64,000 bases of DNA from Palsa-504 sp963835775. GTDB lineage: Bacteria; Actinomycetota; Actinomycetes; Streptosporangiales; Streptosporangiaceae. This document shows positions 47,826 through 56,806 of the stretch, one piece after another. The stretch covers positions 595,834 to 659,833 of the forward strand of contig CAWIHB010000025.1 of NCBI GenBank assembly GCA_963835775.1, written 5' to 3'. The notes beneath the pieces were generated by a model. The model did not search any database. It had not been told where the DNA came from and saw only the letters and a list, made by a program, of their open reading frames with translations. The position numbers were made by a program, and so were the translations under genes. How positions within the stretch are numbered: the stretch's first letter is position 1; each line of letters starts with the position of its first letter.

Positions 47826-50800
47826 ATGGGCACCACGGCGTGGCAGGTCCTGCGGGAGCTGGAGGCCTGGCAGCTCACCCAGATCCCCCGCCGGCCGCAC
47901 GCCCGCCCGGACTCCGCGGCCGGCCAGGACCGGGCCGATCTGGGTGCCGCGCAGCGGCTGCAGGCGCTGGCCTCGGCGTTCCATTACCGCGCTGCGATCG
48001 GGTTCGGCTGGCTGCGCGAGGAGCCGGGCGGCCCGGTGCGGGTCCTGGCCGCCGGGCCGACCCTGGCCAGCGGCGCCGACGGGGACCAGGGCGTGCTGGC
48101 GTTCCCGGCCGGCGCCCGCGCCCAGCGGCTGGCGCCGGGCCAGGCCGCGACGTGGCTGGCGCGGATGCCGTGCTGGATGCAACTGGCCGGCATCACCGAC
48201 GCTCTCCTGCTCGGTCAGGGTGACGCGGGACGGCCGGATCGTGAGGCCCGGCCGTCGCTGGAGGACGGGCTGCTGTCGGCCTGGTCCGGGCCGTTTGCCT
48301 GGCTGCTGCTGGCCGAGCCGTTCACGGCGGGCCAGCTCAGCGAGCTCACCGAGCAGGTGTCCCTGGCCCAGCTGAACGCGCAGCGGTCCGACAGCCCGCC
48401 GGCCCAGCTGGCTGCGCAGCGGCTGTCGGCCCGGCACACCGAACTGCGCCAGGCCGCCGCGACCGGCCTGTGGCAGGTCAGGCTGCTGGCCGGCGGCCCG
48501 GGCCCGCAAGCCGCGGCCCAGATCGCCGGACTGCTGTGCGCCTCGGCCGACCTGGAAGGCCTGCCTTACGCCCTGGCCCCGGTGGCCGGCTGCGCCGCGC
48601 TGGCGCAGATCCTGACCGCGGGCCCTGCCCTGCTGCCCGCGGTGGCCGGCCAGCATCCTGGGCTGTTGCCGCAGGCGCCACTCCCCCGGCCCCGGGCTCG
48701 CGGCGATCCGGACATCTCGGCCCCAGCCTGGCCGTTTGATGCCTCGTCCCGGCTGGTGGCGGCGCTGGCCCGGCCCCCGGCCCGGGAGGTGCCCGGCATC
48801 CGGTTCGTGCTGCGGCCCGACTTCGACGTCACCCCGGAAACGACGGCCGCTGCCGGGCTGGCCGGCCGCGACCCAGCGGTGCCGGTCGGGACCGTACTGG
48901 ACTGGAACCGGGTACCCGCCGGGGAACTGGCTGTTCCCCGGGCCTCGCTGAACCGGCACACGTTTGTCTGCGGCGCGACCGGGGCGGGGAAGTCCCAGAC
49001 CGTCCGCGCCCTGCTGGAGGCGGCCGCCCGGGCGGGTATCCCGTGGCTGGTGGTCGAGCCCGCCAAGGCCGAATACCGGCTGATGGCCGCCCGGCTGCCC
49101 GGCACCGAAGTGATCCGCATCCGCCCCGGGGACCTCGCCGACCCGCCGGCCGGGATCAACCCGCTCGAGCCCGCGCCCGGCCCGGACGGCACCCGGTTCC
49201 CGCTGCAGACCCACGCCGACCTGGTCCGGGCGCTGTTCCTGGCCGCCTTCGAGGCCGACGAGCCGTTCCCCCAGGTCCTGGCGGCCGCGCTGACCCGGTG
49301 TTACGAGGACGCCGGCTGGGACCTGGTGACCGGCGAGCCGGCCAGCCCCGGCCTGGTCCCCGGCTACCCCGCGCTGGAGGACCTGCAGGCCACCGCGCTG
49401 CAGGTCGTCGACGAGATCGGCTACGGCCGGGAAATCACCGACAACGTCCGCGGCTTCGTCACGGTCCGGATCTCCAGCCTGCGGCTGGGCACCACCGGCC
49501 GGTTCTTCCAAGGCGGTCACCCGCTGGACTTCGCGGCGCTGCTGGACCGCAACGTGGTGCTCGAGATCGAAGATGCCGGTGACGACCGGGACAAGGCGTT
49601 CCTGATGGGGACCGTGCTGATCCGGCTGACCGAGCACCTGCGGCTGCGGCAGCGCGCCGAAGGGCCCACCGCGCCGCGGCTGCGGCACCTGTCCGTCTTC
49701 GAAGAGGCCCACCGGCTGCTCCGCCAGCCCCGCGGCCAGGGCGGCGGCGCAGCCGAACACGCGGTGGAGATGTTCGCCGGGCTGCTGGCCGAGATCCGCG
49801 CCTACGGCGAGGGCCTGATCATCGCCGAGCAGATCCCGGCCAAGCTCGTCCCCGACGTGATCAAGAACACCGCGGTCAAGATCGTGCACCGGCTGCCCGC
49901 CGCCGACGACCGCCAGGCGGTCGGCGCCACCATGAACCTCACCGAGGACCAGTCCGCCTACCTGGTCACCCTGGTCCCGGGCGAGGCCGCGGTGTTCACC
50001 GACGGGATGGACTACCCGGTGCTGACCCGGATGCCCGACGGCACCAGCCGCGAGACCGCCAGCCCCGCCCCGGCCGCCTCCCCCGCTGCGCTGATCACCC
50101 CCCGCAGCCCCACCTGCGGACCGGCCTGCCGCACGTCGCGGTGCACCCTGCGGCAGATCCGCGCCGCCCAGCGCGCCGCGGTCAGCGACCCGCGGATCAC
50201 CTTGTGGGCCGAACTGTCCGTGCTGGCCCACCTGACCGGCTGGCTCATGCCCATGCCCGGGCCCGCCCTCGCCGCCGCCCTGGCCGCCACCGAGGCCCGG
50301 CTGCGGGACTGCGCCCTGTCCCACACGGTCGACGCCGCGACCGCCGCCCGCATCCCGGTCATCTCCGCCGCCATCGGCGGCCCCGCGCTCGCCGCCCACG
50401 TCATCGCCGCCATGCACACCGCCCTGGAGGCGGGCCGCTGGCTCTGCGACGCCCAGGAACCGCAGTGGCTGGCACCGCCCTACCGGTGGGCGCTCGTCCT
50501 GGACAGCCTGCGCGCCCTGCACCACCGCGATCCCGCCGCCGGACCGCATCCCCGCACCGCCGAATGGGAAGCGGCTCAGGCCTGCGCCATCCCCGGTGAC
50601 AGCTGTACCGGGCAGCTCGAAACCGTCCAGCGCCGGTACGACACCGACCAGCGCGACCAGCAGCGACTCCGCGCCGTCAGCTACGGCATCCGCCCGGCCA
50701 GCGCCATCGAGCAGGCCGTCGGGGCCCGCGCCACCGACCCCGACTGGACCCAGCGCCTCGCCGACGCCCTGACCGCCTTCCGCGACTGCCGCTGGCCCCT

Positions 50801-50834
50801 GGACCACCTGCGCCCCGCCACCGCCGGGACATAA
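47826..50834 (+). CDS. HerA/FtsK-like P-loop ATPase, large
   Basis: 1002 residues from ATG 47826 (GAGGA upstream; MGTTAWQVLRELEAWQLTQI). About 330 residues of uncharacterised Ala/Leu-rich N-terminal domain come first. The ATPase core has Walker A GATGAGKS (K389), VEPAKAEYRLM, PLEPAPGPDGTRFPLQTHAD, Walker B HLSVFEEAHRLL (E626-E627), and EIRAYGEGLIIAEQIPAKLV (sensor glutamine and following loop), then DRQAVGATMNLTEDQ. This is the DUF87/HerA-VirB4 lineage of hexameric DNA or protein pumps. About 250 C-terminal residues have C/H positions (CGPACRTSRCTL) and no known fold. Two small genes follow within 3 and 7 bp. Confidence 0.88.
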   Translation: MGTTAWQVLRELEAWQLTQIPRRPHARPDSAAGQDRADLGAAQRLQALASAFHYRAAIGFGWLREEPGGPVRVLAAGPTLASGADGDQGVLAFPAGARAQRLAPGQAATWLARMPCWMQLAGITDALLLGQGDAGRPDREARPSLEDGLLSAWSGPFAWLLLAEPFTAGQLSELTEQVSLAQLNAQRSDSPPAQLAAQRLSARHTELRQAAATGLWQVRLLAGGPGPQAAAQIAGLLCASADLEGLPYALAPVAGCAALAQILTAGPALLPAVAGQHPGLLPQAPLPRPRARGDPDISAPAWPFDASSRLVAALARPPAREVPGIRFVLRPDFDVTPETTAAAGLAGRDPAVPVGTVLDWNRVPAGELAVPRASLNRHTFVCGATGAGKSQTVRALLEAAARAGIPWLVVEPAKAEYRLMAARLPGTEVIRIRPGDLADPPAGINPLEPAPGPDGTRFPLQTHADLVRALFLAAFEADEPFPQVLAAALTRCYEDAGWDLVTGEPASPGLVPGYPALEDLQATALQVVDEIGYGREITDNVRGFVTVRISSLRLGTTGRFFQGGHPLDFAALLDRNVVLEIEDAGDDRDKAFLMGTVLIRLTEHLRLRQRAEGPTAPRLRHLSVFEEAHRLLRQPRGQGGGAAEHAVEMFAGLLAEIRAYGEGLIIAEQIPAKLVPDVIKNTAVKIVHRLPAADDRQAVGATMNLTEDQSAYLVTLVPGEAAVFTDGMDYPVLTRMPDGTSRETASPAPAASPAALITPRSPTCGPACRTSRCTLRQIRAAQRAAVSDPRITLWAELSVLAHLTGWLMPMPGPALAAALAATEARLRDCALSHTVDAATAARIPVISAAIGGPALAAHVIAAMHTALEAGRWLCDAQEPQWLAPPYRWALVLDSLRALHHRDPAAGPHPRTAEWEAAQACAIPGDSCTGQLETVQRRYDTDQRDQQRLRAVSYGIRPASAIEQAVGARATDPDWTQRLADALTAFRDCRWPLDHLRPATAGT

Positions 50835-50837
50835 CCC

Positions 50838-51485
50838 ATGGGCATTGACGGCACCAGCAGTCAAGCGCTGGACGATGACACAGCCGCTCCCGCCGCCGAT
50901 GACAACGGCACGAGTTCCGAGCGGAGCTTCGGCCAGCAGGCCAGCCCGGTTGAGGACCGCGATTACCAGCGAGCCGAGCCGCTCACCCGCGAGGAATACG
51001 CCGATAGCATCCGCGCCGATGACTTCCCCATTCCGCAGGACAGCAGCCAGGAGCGTGCCGCCGGGGACGGCCGGCCGTATGCGCGGTTCAGCGTGGTAGG
51101 AGCGGCAGAGGCCGAGCGAACCCTAGGCGATACCACCCCGACCGGGATCGGCGTCAAACCGACCGGCGAGCAGCTCCTCGGGATGAAAGGCGACGAGCCA
51201 TTCCGAAGCCGCCTGGACCGCCTATTCGACGACGCATTCGAACACGCCGACGACGTGTCCGATGCCGCAGGGCACATCAGCGAAGCCCTCGAATCCGACC
51301 TCCGCCCGGCTCCCGGCCCGGCTGGGCAGCCGCGGTCCTACCATGCCACTACGATTGCGGCGCGCGACCAGCCCCCGCCGCAGGGCGTCGGTGTGAGCAA
51401 CGCCGTCGGCAGCATCACCGTAGTGTCTGTAGCCGCAGTAGTCGCCGTCCGCCACGCACTATCAGAGCTACGGAAGCGAGCGTAA
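50838..51485 (+). CDS. Unknown protein downstream of HerA-like ATPase
   Basis: 215 residues starting 3 bp after the ATPase stop, so almost certainly coupled. The N-terminal 110 residues are acidic and low-complexity (LTREEYADSIRADDFPIPQD is the only motif-like stretch). The middle has FRSRLDRLFDDAFEHADDVS, a probable helix. The C-terminus holds a short hydrophobic segment (VGSITVVSVAAVVAVRHAL) that could be a tail anchor. No nuclease, protease or toxin motif seen. Confidence 0.7.
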   Translation: MGIDGTSSQALDDDTAAPAADDNGTSSERSFGQQASPVEDRDYQRAEPLTREEYADSIRADDFPIPQDSSQERAAGDGRPYARFSVVGAAEAERTLGDTTPTGIGVKPTGEQLLGMKGDEPFRSRLDRLFDDAFEHADDVSDAAGHISEALESDLRPAPGPAGQPRSYHATTIAARDQPPPQGVGVSNAVGSITVVSVAAVVAVRHALSELRKRA

Positions 51486-51492
51486 ACCAGTG

Positions 51493-51948
51493 ATGAGCAC
51501 GGACGTGAATAATGCAGTCGCCATACTGCGAGCCTTTCTGACCGAGGATTTCAGCACCTACCGGCGCCTGCTCGCGGACCTGGACGCCGGCCAGCGACGC
51601 GCTTTCGCCCTGGTCCTGACCGCCGCCTTCACCGAGGCCGCCGCCAGTCGCTTCGGCGAGCGACCCGCCGCGGCCGACGTCATCGAGTTCGTCGCCGACG
51701 CCCGCGCGCGGTATCCCGGCACCGGCGAAGCCGTCCCGGCCGAGGACGCTGAAACGGTCATCCGCGCCGCTGTCGGCGAGGACAACCTGATCGGCACCCT
51801 GGACGGACACGCATCCGGCGCGGCGCAGACCGCCATGCTGTTCGCCCTCACCCACGAAAGCAGCGCTTCCGGCGACACCATCGACACGCTGCTGGCCACC
51901 GCGGCCGAGCAAGCCGCGGACTACCTCCGGCGCCGGGCAGGCCGGTGA
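51493..51948 (+). CDS. Small helical protein, third gene of the HerA-like cluster
   Basis: 151 residues from ATG 51493 (GTG 51490 one codon earlier), 7 bp after the previous stop. All-helical appearance: AVAILRAFLTEDFSTYRRLL, RRAFALVLTAAFTEAAASRF, EFVADARARYPG, TLLATAAEQAADYLRRRAGR. No recognised family. Its consistent spacing with the two upstream genes makes it part of one operon; it may be a regulatory or adaptor subunit. Confidence 0.7.
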   Translation: MSTDVNNAVAILRAFLTEDFSTYRRLLADLDAGQRRAFALVLTAAFTEAAASRFGERPAAADVIEFVADARARYPGTGEAVPAEDAETVIRAAVGEDNLIGTLDGHASGAAQTAMLFALTHESSASGDTIDTLLATAAEQAADYLRRRAGR

Positions 51949-51967
51949 CGGTCACCGCTGGCGTTGC

Positions 51968-52417
51968 TTACTGGTCCGCGCCGAGCAGCCGGCCGAGCTG
52001 GGCGGCGAAGTCGCCGGGGTGCTCGGCGTAGCCGACGTGGCCGCCGGGGAACTCGGCAATGTCGCGGCCGAGCCGCCTGACGAGGGTGACAACGGGCAGG
52101 AACGGCATGTTCCCCTTCTCGCGCGAGTCCCGGCCGCCGGCCGGCACGATCGTCCCGGCGGCGGCCAGAGCGTCCAGATCGGGGTGATAGGCGGGGTACT
52201 GGCGGAACTCGTGCTCCATCCAGAACCTCATGTTCTGCTCGGCACGCACGAGCAGCGCCGCGGTCTGCGGCGCCGCGGCGGTGCCGGGCGGCGGGCGGGC
52301 CGGCCCGGCCGGGAACCCCACGGCCTGCCCGAACTGTGCCATCGCCGGCCACAGCCCGGCCGTCTGGTAGAGCCGTGCTCCCGGAACCGCAAACTGCCCC
52401 GCCACCGCACTGCCCAC
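51968..52417 (-). pseudogene. C-terminal fragment of an alpha/beta hydrolase
   Basis: 149 residues resembling the last third of an alpha/beta hydrolase: QNMRFWMEHEFRQYPAYHPD, TIVPAGGRDSREKG (position of the acid residue) and EFPGGHVGYAEHPGDFAAQL (catalytic histidine). The nucleophile elbow and the N-terminal half are absent, and upstream sequence does not supply them in any frame. It is convergent with the third gene of the HerA-like cluster, 19 bp away. Confidence 0.6.
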
Positions 52418-52593
52418 CCGCGCACCCTAACAGCAGCACTCCCGGCCCGCCCCGCCCGGCCCGCCCCAGACGCGGCTCACGCATCCTCCGTGACTTGATC
52501 ATCCTGGCAGCTATCGACACGAGGCTAAGCCCGCACCGCCCTAGCAGCATCTGATTAGCATCGCGCGACAGCGGGCAAGCGTACGCTGCCTGT

Positions 52594-55179
52594 GTGAACA
52601 GCGAGTCGCTGGACGCGGTTCCGCTCGTCGCGCGACTGCGGCTGCTGCGGACCCGGCTCGGATTGAGCCAGGAGCAGTTGGCCCGTTGGCTGGGCGTGTC
52701 GTTCGCGACCGTGAACCGATGGGAATCCGGGCGATCGCGACCGTCGGCACGCGCTCGCCTGGCCATCGCGGAGCTGGAGGCGGCGGCCACCTGCCGGGAG
52801 CAGCCGGGGGATCGGGAGCCCGGGCCGGGCCGCGAGCCGGAGCGGGGGCCAGAGCCGACCGAGGACAGGCCGGGTCGGCTGCCGATCGCGCAATCCAGCT
52901 TCGTCGGGCGCGAGCGCGAGCTGGCCGCCCTATCCGAGCTGCTCACGCGGTCGCGGCTGATTAACCTGACGGGGCCCGGCGGGGTCGGCAAGACCCGGCT
53001 GGCTGTCGAGGCCGCGCGGCGCTGGGCAGCGAGAAGCGGCCCCGGCGGCGACGTGGTGTTCGTGCCGCTCGAGGCGATCCAGCCGCCCCGGCCGGTGGTC
53101 TCGGTGCTCGCCTCGCGCCTGGGCCTGCGCGAACGGCCGGGCGTGTCCTGGCGCGAGTCGGCGCTCGCCGCACTCAGGGAACGGTACGGGCTGCTGCTGC
53201 TCGACGGCGCCGAACACTACCCCGAGGAGGTGGCCGGGCTGGCCGGGGAGTTCCTCGCCTCGGCCCCGGACCTGTGCATCATGGTCACCAGCCGGGTGGT
53301 GCTCGGGGTGCCGGGCGAGGTGTGCTCGGCCGTCCCGCCGCTCGACTGTCCCTCGGTCGCCGCGGGGGCACGCGAGATCGCGGCTTCCGACGCGGTCCGG
53401 CTGTTCATCGCCAGGGCCAGCGACCGGCTCCCGGGCTTCTCCGCCGCCGACGTGCCGCCGCACGCGGTTGGCGAGCTGTGCCGCAGGCTCGGCGGGCTGC
53501 CGCTGGCCATCGAGCTGATCGCAGGCTGGGTCGGGACACTGTCGGTCCGCGAGATCTTGCAGCAGCGGGTCACGCTGCTGGAGTACGACCCGCCCGGCGC
53601 CCCGGGCGGCCGCAAGCTCGCCGATGTGCTGCGAGCTAGTTACGACCTGCTCCGGCCCGGCCAACAGCGGACCCTGCGGCTGCTCAGTGTGTTCACCACG
53701 CCGTTCAGCCTGGCGGACGCCCAGGCGGTGGCCGACGTCAGCGAGCAGGAGGTGGCAGGTGTCGTCCGCGGGCTGGTGGACGCGTCCTGGCTGGTGGTCA
53801 CCCGCGGCCTTGAGCAGAATCGGTTCAGCATGGTGGAGACCATCCGGGAGTTCGCGACCGCGCGACTGCAGGAGGCAGGCGAAGCAGCTGCGGCCCGCCG
53901 TCGGCACGCCATGCATTTCGCCGACCTGGCCACCCAGAGCTCGAGCTTCCTCCTCGGGCCGGATGCGCGTCGCTGGGCCGCCCGGCTGGCGTCAGCCGTC
54001 GACGACCTGCGCGCGATGCTGCAGTGGGCCCTCGACAACCGCGAGATCGATCTTGGCCTGGAGGTCGGCGCTGCCCTGTTTCGCTGGTGGCTGGCCAGTG
54101 GCCGGCTCTCCGCTGGCCGGGCGTGGCTGGACAAGTTCCTCACCGCGGCCGGCGAACACTCCGTGCGGACAGCGGAGGAAAGCCAGCGGATTGGGCGGGC
54201 CCTGTGCGCGGCCGCCACCCTGGCCGTGGAGAACGGCGACTACGCCGAGGCGGTCCGCCTGGCCAGGCAGGCGATGCGTGTCTTCGAACCGCTCGACCCG
54301 GGCGAGGACTTGGCCTTCGCGGCCACCGTGCTCGGATCGGCCCACCGCTACCTGGGCGACCGGGCCGAGGCCCGGCGCGGCTTCCAGACCGCGTTTGATC
54401 TGCGCGCCGCGGTCGGCGACCGCGCGAAACTGGCCATGGCGACGAACAACATGGCCCTAGTCGAGATCGACGACGGGAATCTCGGCCGGGCTAGGGAACT
54501 GCTCGAGGCGAACCTCGTCATCAAGCGCCAGCTCGGCGAGCCGCGCTCGATCGCGATCGGCCTGGTCAACCTGGCCGACGTCCTGGTCAGGGACGGCCGG
54601 TGGCAGGCGGCGCACACCTCGCTGGCCGAGGCCGCGGAACTGGCCGTCGACCTCCCCCAGATCATGGGCCTCGTCCTGTGCAGCCAGGGCAACCTCGAGG
54701 CCCGGCAACGGAACTGGAAGCAGGCGGCCGAGCTCTACGCCGATGCCGTCGCCGCGGCCGGCATCGGCGGCCACACCCACGACGTGATCGAGGCGATGAT
54801 CGGCCTGGGCCGCGCCTGCCGCGAACTGGGCCAGGCGGACGAGGCGGCCCGGCACCTGCGCACGGCGGAGGCGATGGCGCACGAGATCGCGAACCCGCAG
54901 CTGCTGGCCCAGGTGACGGCGGCGCTTGCGGAGACCGCGGATGGCGCGGCCGAGCCGCTCCCGGGGAACCTGACCGCCCGCCAGGCCGAAGTGTTGCGGC
55001 TCCTCGCCGACGGCCTGACCAACAAGGAGATCGCCGCGCGGCTTTACCTGAGCCCGGGGACCGTAGAGCGGCACCTGGCCACCATCTACCGCAAGCTCGG
55101 ACTCGGCGGCCGGGTCGATGCCGCCCGCTATGCCGTGGAACACGGGCTGGCTCAGCCCCCGAACCGCGCGATGTTATAG
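52594..55179 (+). CDS. STAND/NB-ARC regulator with XRE HTH and LuxR HTH
   Basis: 861 residues, GTG start. N-terminal XRE-type HTH (about 10-65: RLRLLRTRLGLSQEQLARWL, TVNRWESGRSRPS); NB-ARC ATPase with FVGRERELAALSELL, P-loop GPGGVGKT (K133), LLLLDGAEH (Walker B) and GGLPLAIELIAGWVG. A winged region and TPR-like helical repeats follow (about 480-780). The C-terminal LuxR HTH (about 790-850: LTARQAEVLRLLADGLTNKE, GTVERHLATIYRKLGLGG) ends it. LAL/AfsR-type relatives have one DNA-binding end; this one has two. A ligand-gated transcriptional switch is likely. A TACGCT sequence 9 bp before the GTG suggests leaderless expression. Confidence 0.92.
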   Translation: MNSESLDAVPLVARLRLLRTRLGLSQEQLARWLGVSFATVNRWESGRSRPSARARLAIAELEAAATCREQPGDREPGPGREPERGPEPTEDRPGRLPIAQSSFVGRERELAALSELLTRSRLINLTGPGGVGKTRLAVEAARRWAARSGPGGDVVFVPLEAIQPPRPVVSVLASRLGLRERPGVSWRESALAALRERYGLLLLDGAEHYPEEVAGLAGEFLASAPDLCIMVTSRVVLGVPGEVCSAVPPLDCPSVAAGAREIAASDAVRLFIARASDRLPGFSAADVPPHAVGELCRRLGGLPLAIELIAGWVGTLSVREILQQRVTLLEYDPPGAPGGRKLADVLRASYDLLRPGQQRTLRLLSVFTTPFSLADAQAVADVSEQEVAGVVRGLVDASWLVVTRGLEQNRFSMVETIREFATARLQEAGEAAAARRRHAMHFADLATQSSSFLLGPDARRWAARLASAVDDLRAMLQWALDNREIDLGLEVGAALFRWWLASGRLSAGRAWLDKFLTAAGEHSVRTAEESQRIGRALCAAATLAVENGDYAEAVRLARQAMRVFEPLDPGEDLAFAATVLGSAHRYLGDRAEARRGFQTAFDLRAAVGDRAKLAMATNNMALVEIDDGNLGRARELLEANLVIKRQLGEPRSIAIGLVNLADVLVRDGRWQAAHTSLAEAAELAVDLPQIMGLVLCSQGNLEARQRNWKQAAELYADAVAAAGIGGHTHDVIEAMIGLGRACRELGQADEAARHLRTAEAMAHEIANPQLLAQVTAALAETADGAAEPLPGNLTARQAEVLRLLADGLTNKEIAARLYLSPGTVERHLATIYRKLGLGGRVDAARYAVEHGLAQPPNRAML

Positions 55180-55395
55180 CGTCACGGCGGCTCGCCGCTC
55201 CGATCGCCCCCGCTCCCCGGACCTCAGTGATATCTGGGATCCATGTTTCTGGAGAGATCGGAAAAATGTATGAATTGCCGGATTCGCGCGTCATGTTCCG
55301 GCGCATACAAAGGAACCCGCAGATGCTTCCGCCGCTCCTGATTGGGTGAAGGGGGCGGTAAGGTGCGGCGGAAGCGTCCGCCAGGGAGGGCGGGC

Positions 55396-55965
55396 ATGCG
55401 GGATCAGTTCCTTGGTGTGACCCAGCCCATGCTGTCGATCTTGCTTGACCCGGGTGAAAGCGTCATGGGCGAGGCCGTCCGATTCGCCTGGATGACCGAC
55501 TCGATCGAGATGGCCGTCGCGGACGAGACCGGGGTGTGCCTCTACATGGCCATCGGCGAACCGGGCGTTGTCGTGTTCGCGTCGCAGCGACCCGGCCACA
55601 TTCTCAGCCTGGAAGTTGGTCCCCAGGATGAGGGTTACCTGGTCCGCAGGTCCGGCATCATGGCCCGGACGCCCGGCGTGCAGGTGCGGGCCGGCCCCGC
55701 CGAGCACGGCCTGGTGCTGTCGCGGATCGGCGGTTCCGGACGGGCCTGGGTCGAGCTGGCCGGCGACGTGGTGCGGCGCGAGCTGACCCCGGACCAGTCG
55801 CTGCGGGCCCATCCCAGGCACATCGGCATGTTCGACAGCATGGTCGCCATCCAGGTCACGCAGGTCCAGGGCATCTCCGGCCCAGACCGCGGCTATCCGT
55901 GCGCCGTGCTGTCGGGCCCGGGCGCGGTCTGGCTGCAGTCAATGCCCTCCGCCGCGGAGCAGTGA
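55396..55965 (+). CDS. AIM24-family (DUF124) protein
   Basis: 189 residues from ATG 55396 (GGGAGGG upstream; MRDQFLGVTQPMLSILLDPG). The family pattern is GESVMGEAVRFAWMTDSIEM followed by PGHILSLEVGPQDEGYLVRR and a final beta-rich half (MVAIQVTQVQGI, CAVLSGPGAVWLQSMP). AIM24-like proteins form a double beta-sheet barrel; their bacterial role is unknown. It follows the STAND regulator on the same strand after 216 bp without a recognisable gene. Confidence 0.75.
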   Translation: MRDQFLGVTQPMLSILLDPGESVMGEAVRFAWMTDSIEMAVADETGVCLYMAIGEPGVVVFASQRPGHILSLEVGPQDEGYLVRRSGIMARTPGVQVRAGPAEHGLVLSRIGGSGRAWVELAGDVVRRELTPDQSLRAHPRHIGMFDSMVAIQVTQVQGISGPDRGYPCAVLSGPGAVWLQSMPSAAEQ

Positions 55966-56115
55966 CCGGTAGGGTGAGGCCCGGCCTCAGCCGAGCAAGG
56001 TGCCGCCGTCGCATCGATCACGATTCGAGAAGCGCCAGCGGCCGCGGCGGGCCTAGCCTTCGTTCAACCGGCCGGTATCGCGCCGAGCCGATGGGGATCG
56101 AAAGGTAGGGTGGCA

Positions 56116-56565
56116 ATGTCTGCGACGAGTTCCCAGACCGGGTCCGGCGGCTTCACTGCCGCAGAGCGTGCCGCGATGAAGCAGCGCGCCGCAGAGCTGC
56201 GTGCCGAGGGCAAGCAGGGTGCCAAGAAGGCCGACGGGCTGGAGGCGGTCCTCGACGCGATCGCCAAGATGGCGCCAGAGGATCGCGCGGTCGCCGAGCG
56301 CGTCCATGCGACGGTGACCGCCACTGCCCCGGAGCTGTCGCCGAGGACCTGGTACGGGATGCCCGCCTACGCCAATGCGGAGGGCAAGGTCGTCGTCTGC
56401 TTCAAGAACTCGGGCAAATTTAGCACCCGGTACTCAACGCTGGAGTTCCAGGACGCCGCGAACCTTGACGACGGGGATCTGTGGCCCGTGTCGTTCGCGC
56501 TGCACACCTGGAGCCCTGCGGTAGAGCGGAAGGTTGCCGGGCTGATGAAAGCTGCGGTTTCCTGA
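56116..56565 (+). CDS. DUF1801-like protein (YdhG fold)
   Basis: 149 residues from ATG 56116, with AAAGGTAGGG ahead. An N-terminal Lys/Glu-rich helical part (AAMKQRAAELRAEGKQGAKK) is followed by the DUF1801 pattern: VLDAIAKMAPEDRAVAERVH, PELSPRTWYGMPAYANAEG, KVVVCFKNSGKFSTRYSTL. Small domains of this family are often called iron-chaperone-like, without firm evidence. It appears monocistronic. Confidence 0.8.
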   Translation: MSATSSQTGSGGFTAAERAAMKQRAAELRAEGKQGAKKADGLEAVLDAIAKMAPEDRAVAERVHATVTATAPELSPRTWYGMPAYANAEGKVVVCFKNSGKFSTRYSTLEFQDAANLDDGDLWPVSFALHTWSPAVERKVAGLMKAAVS

Positions 56566-56806
56566 CCGGTGCCGTAGCCGCTGCATCGAGCGTTCGGCAG
56601 CGGTACGCACGATTCCGCCGGCCGCTGCCCTCGGCTGCCAAGGCTTCGCGGCGGCCGGCCGGCCACCCAGGCATGGCGGGTCCCGTGCCAGCAAGTGCCG
56701 ATGGCATCTGAGCGGCTCAGCGGCGCGCAGCCGCGGGCGGTTCTGGACAGGCTGCGGCTGGGCTGGGTGAGATAGTCGATCCCAACTGCTGCCAGTACGC
56801 ATCGGG

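Noticed and set aside
47790..50864. An open frame of 1024 codons on the minus strand opposite the HerA-like ATPase
   Set aside because: Same GC-mirror effect. The plus strand has Walker A and B motifs and a ribosome site, and the antisense translation is repetitive G/A/R/Q.
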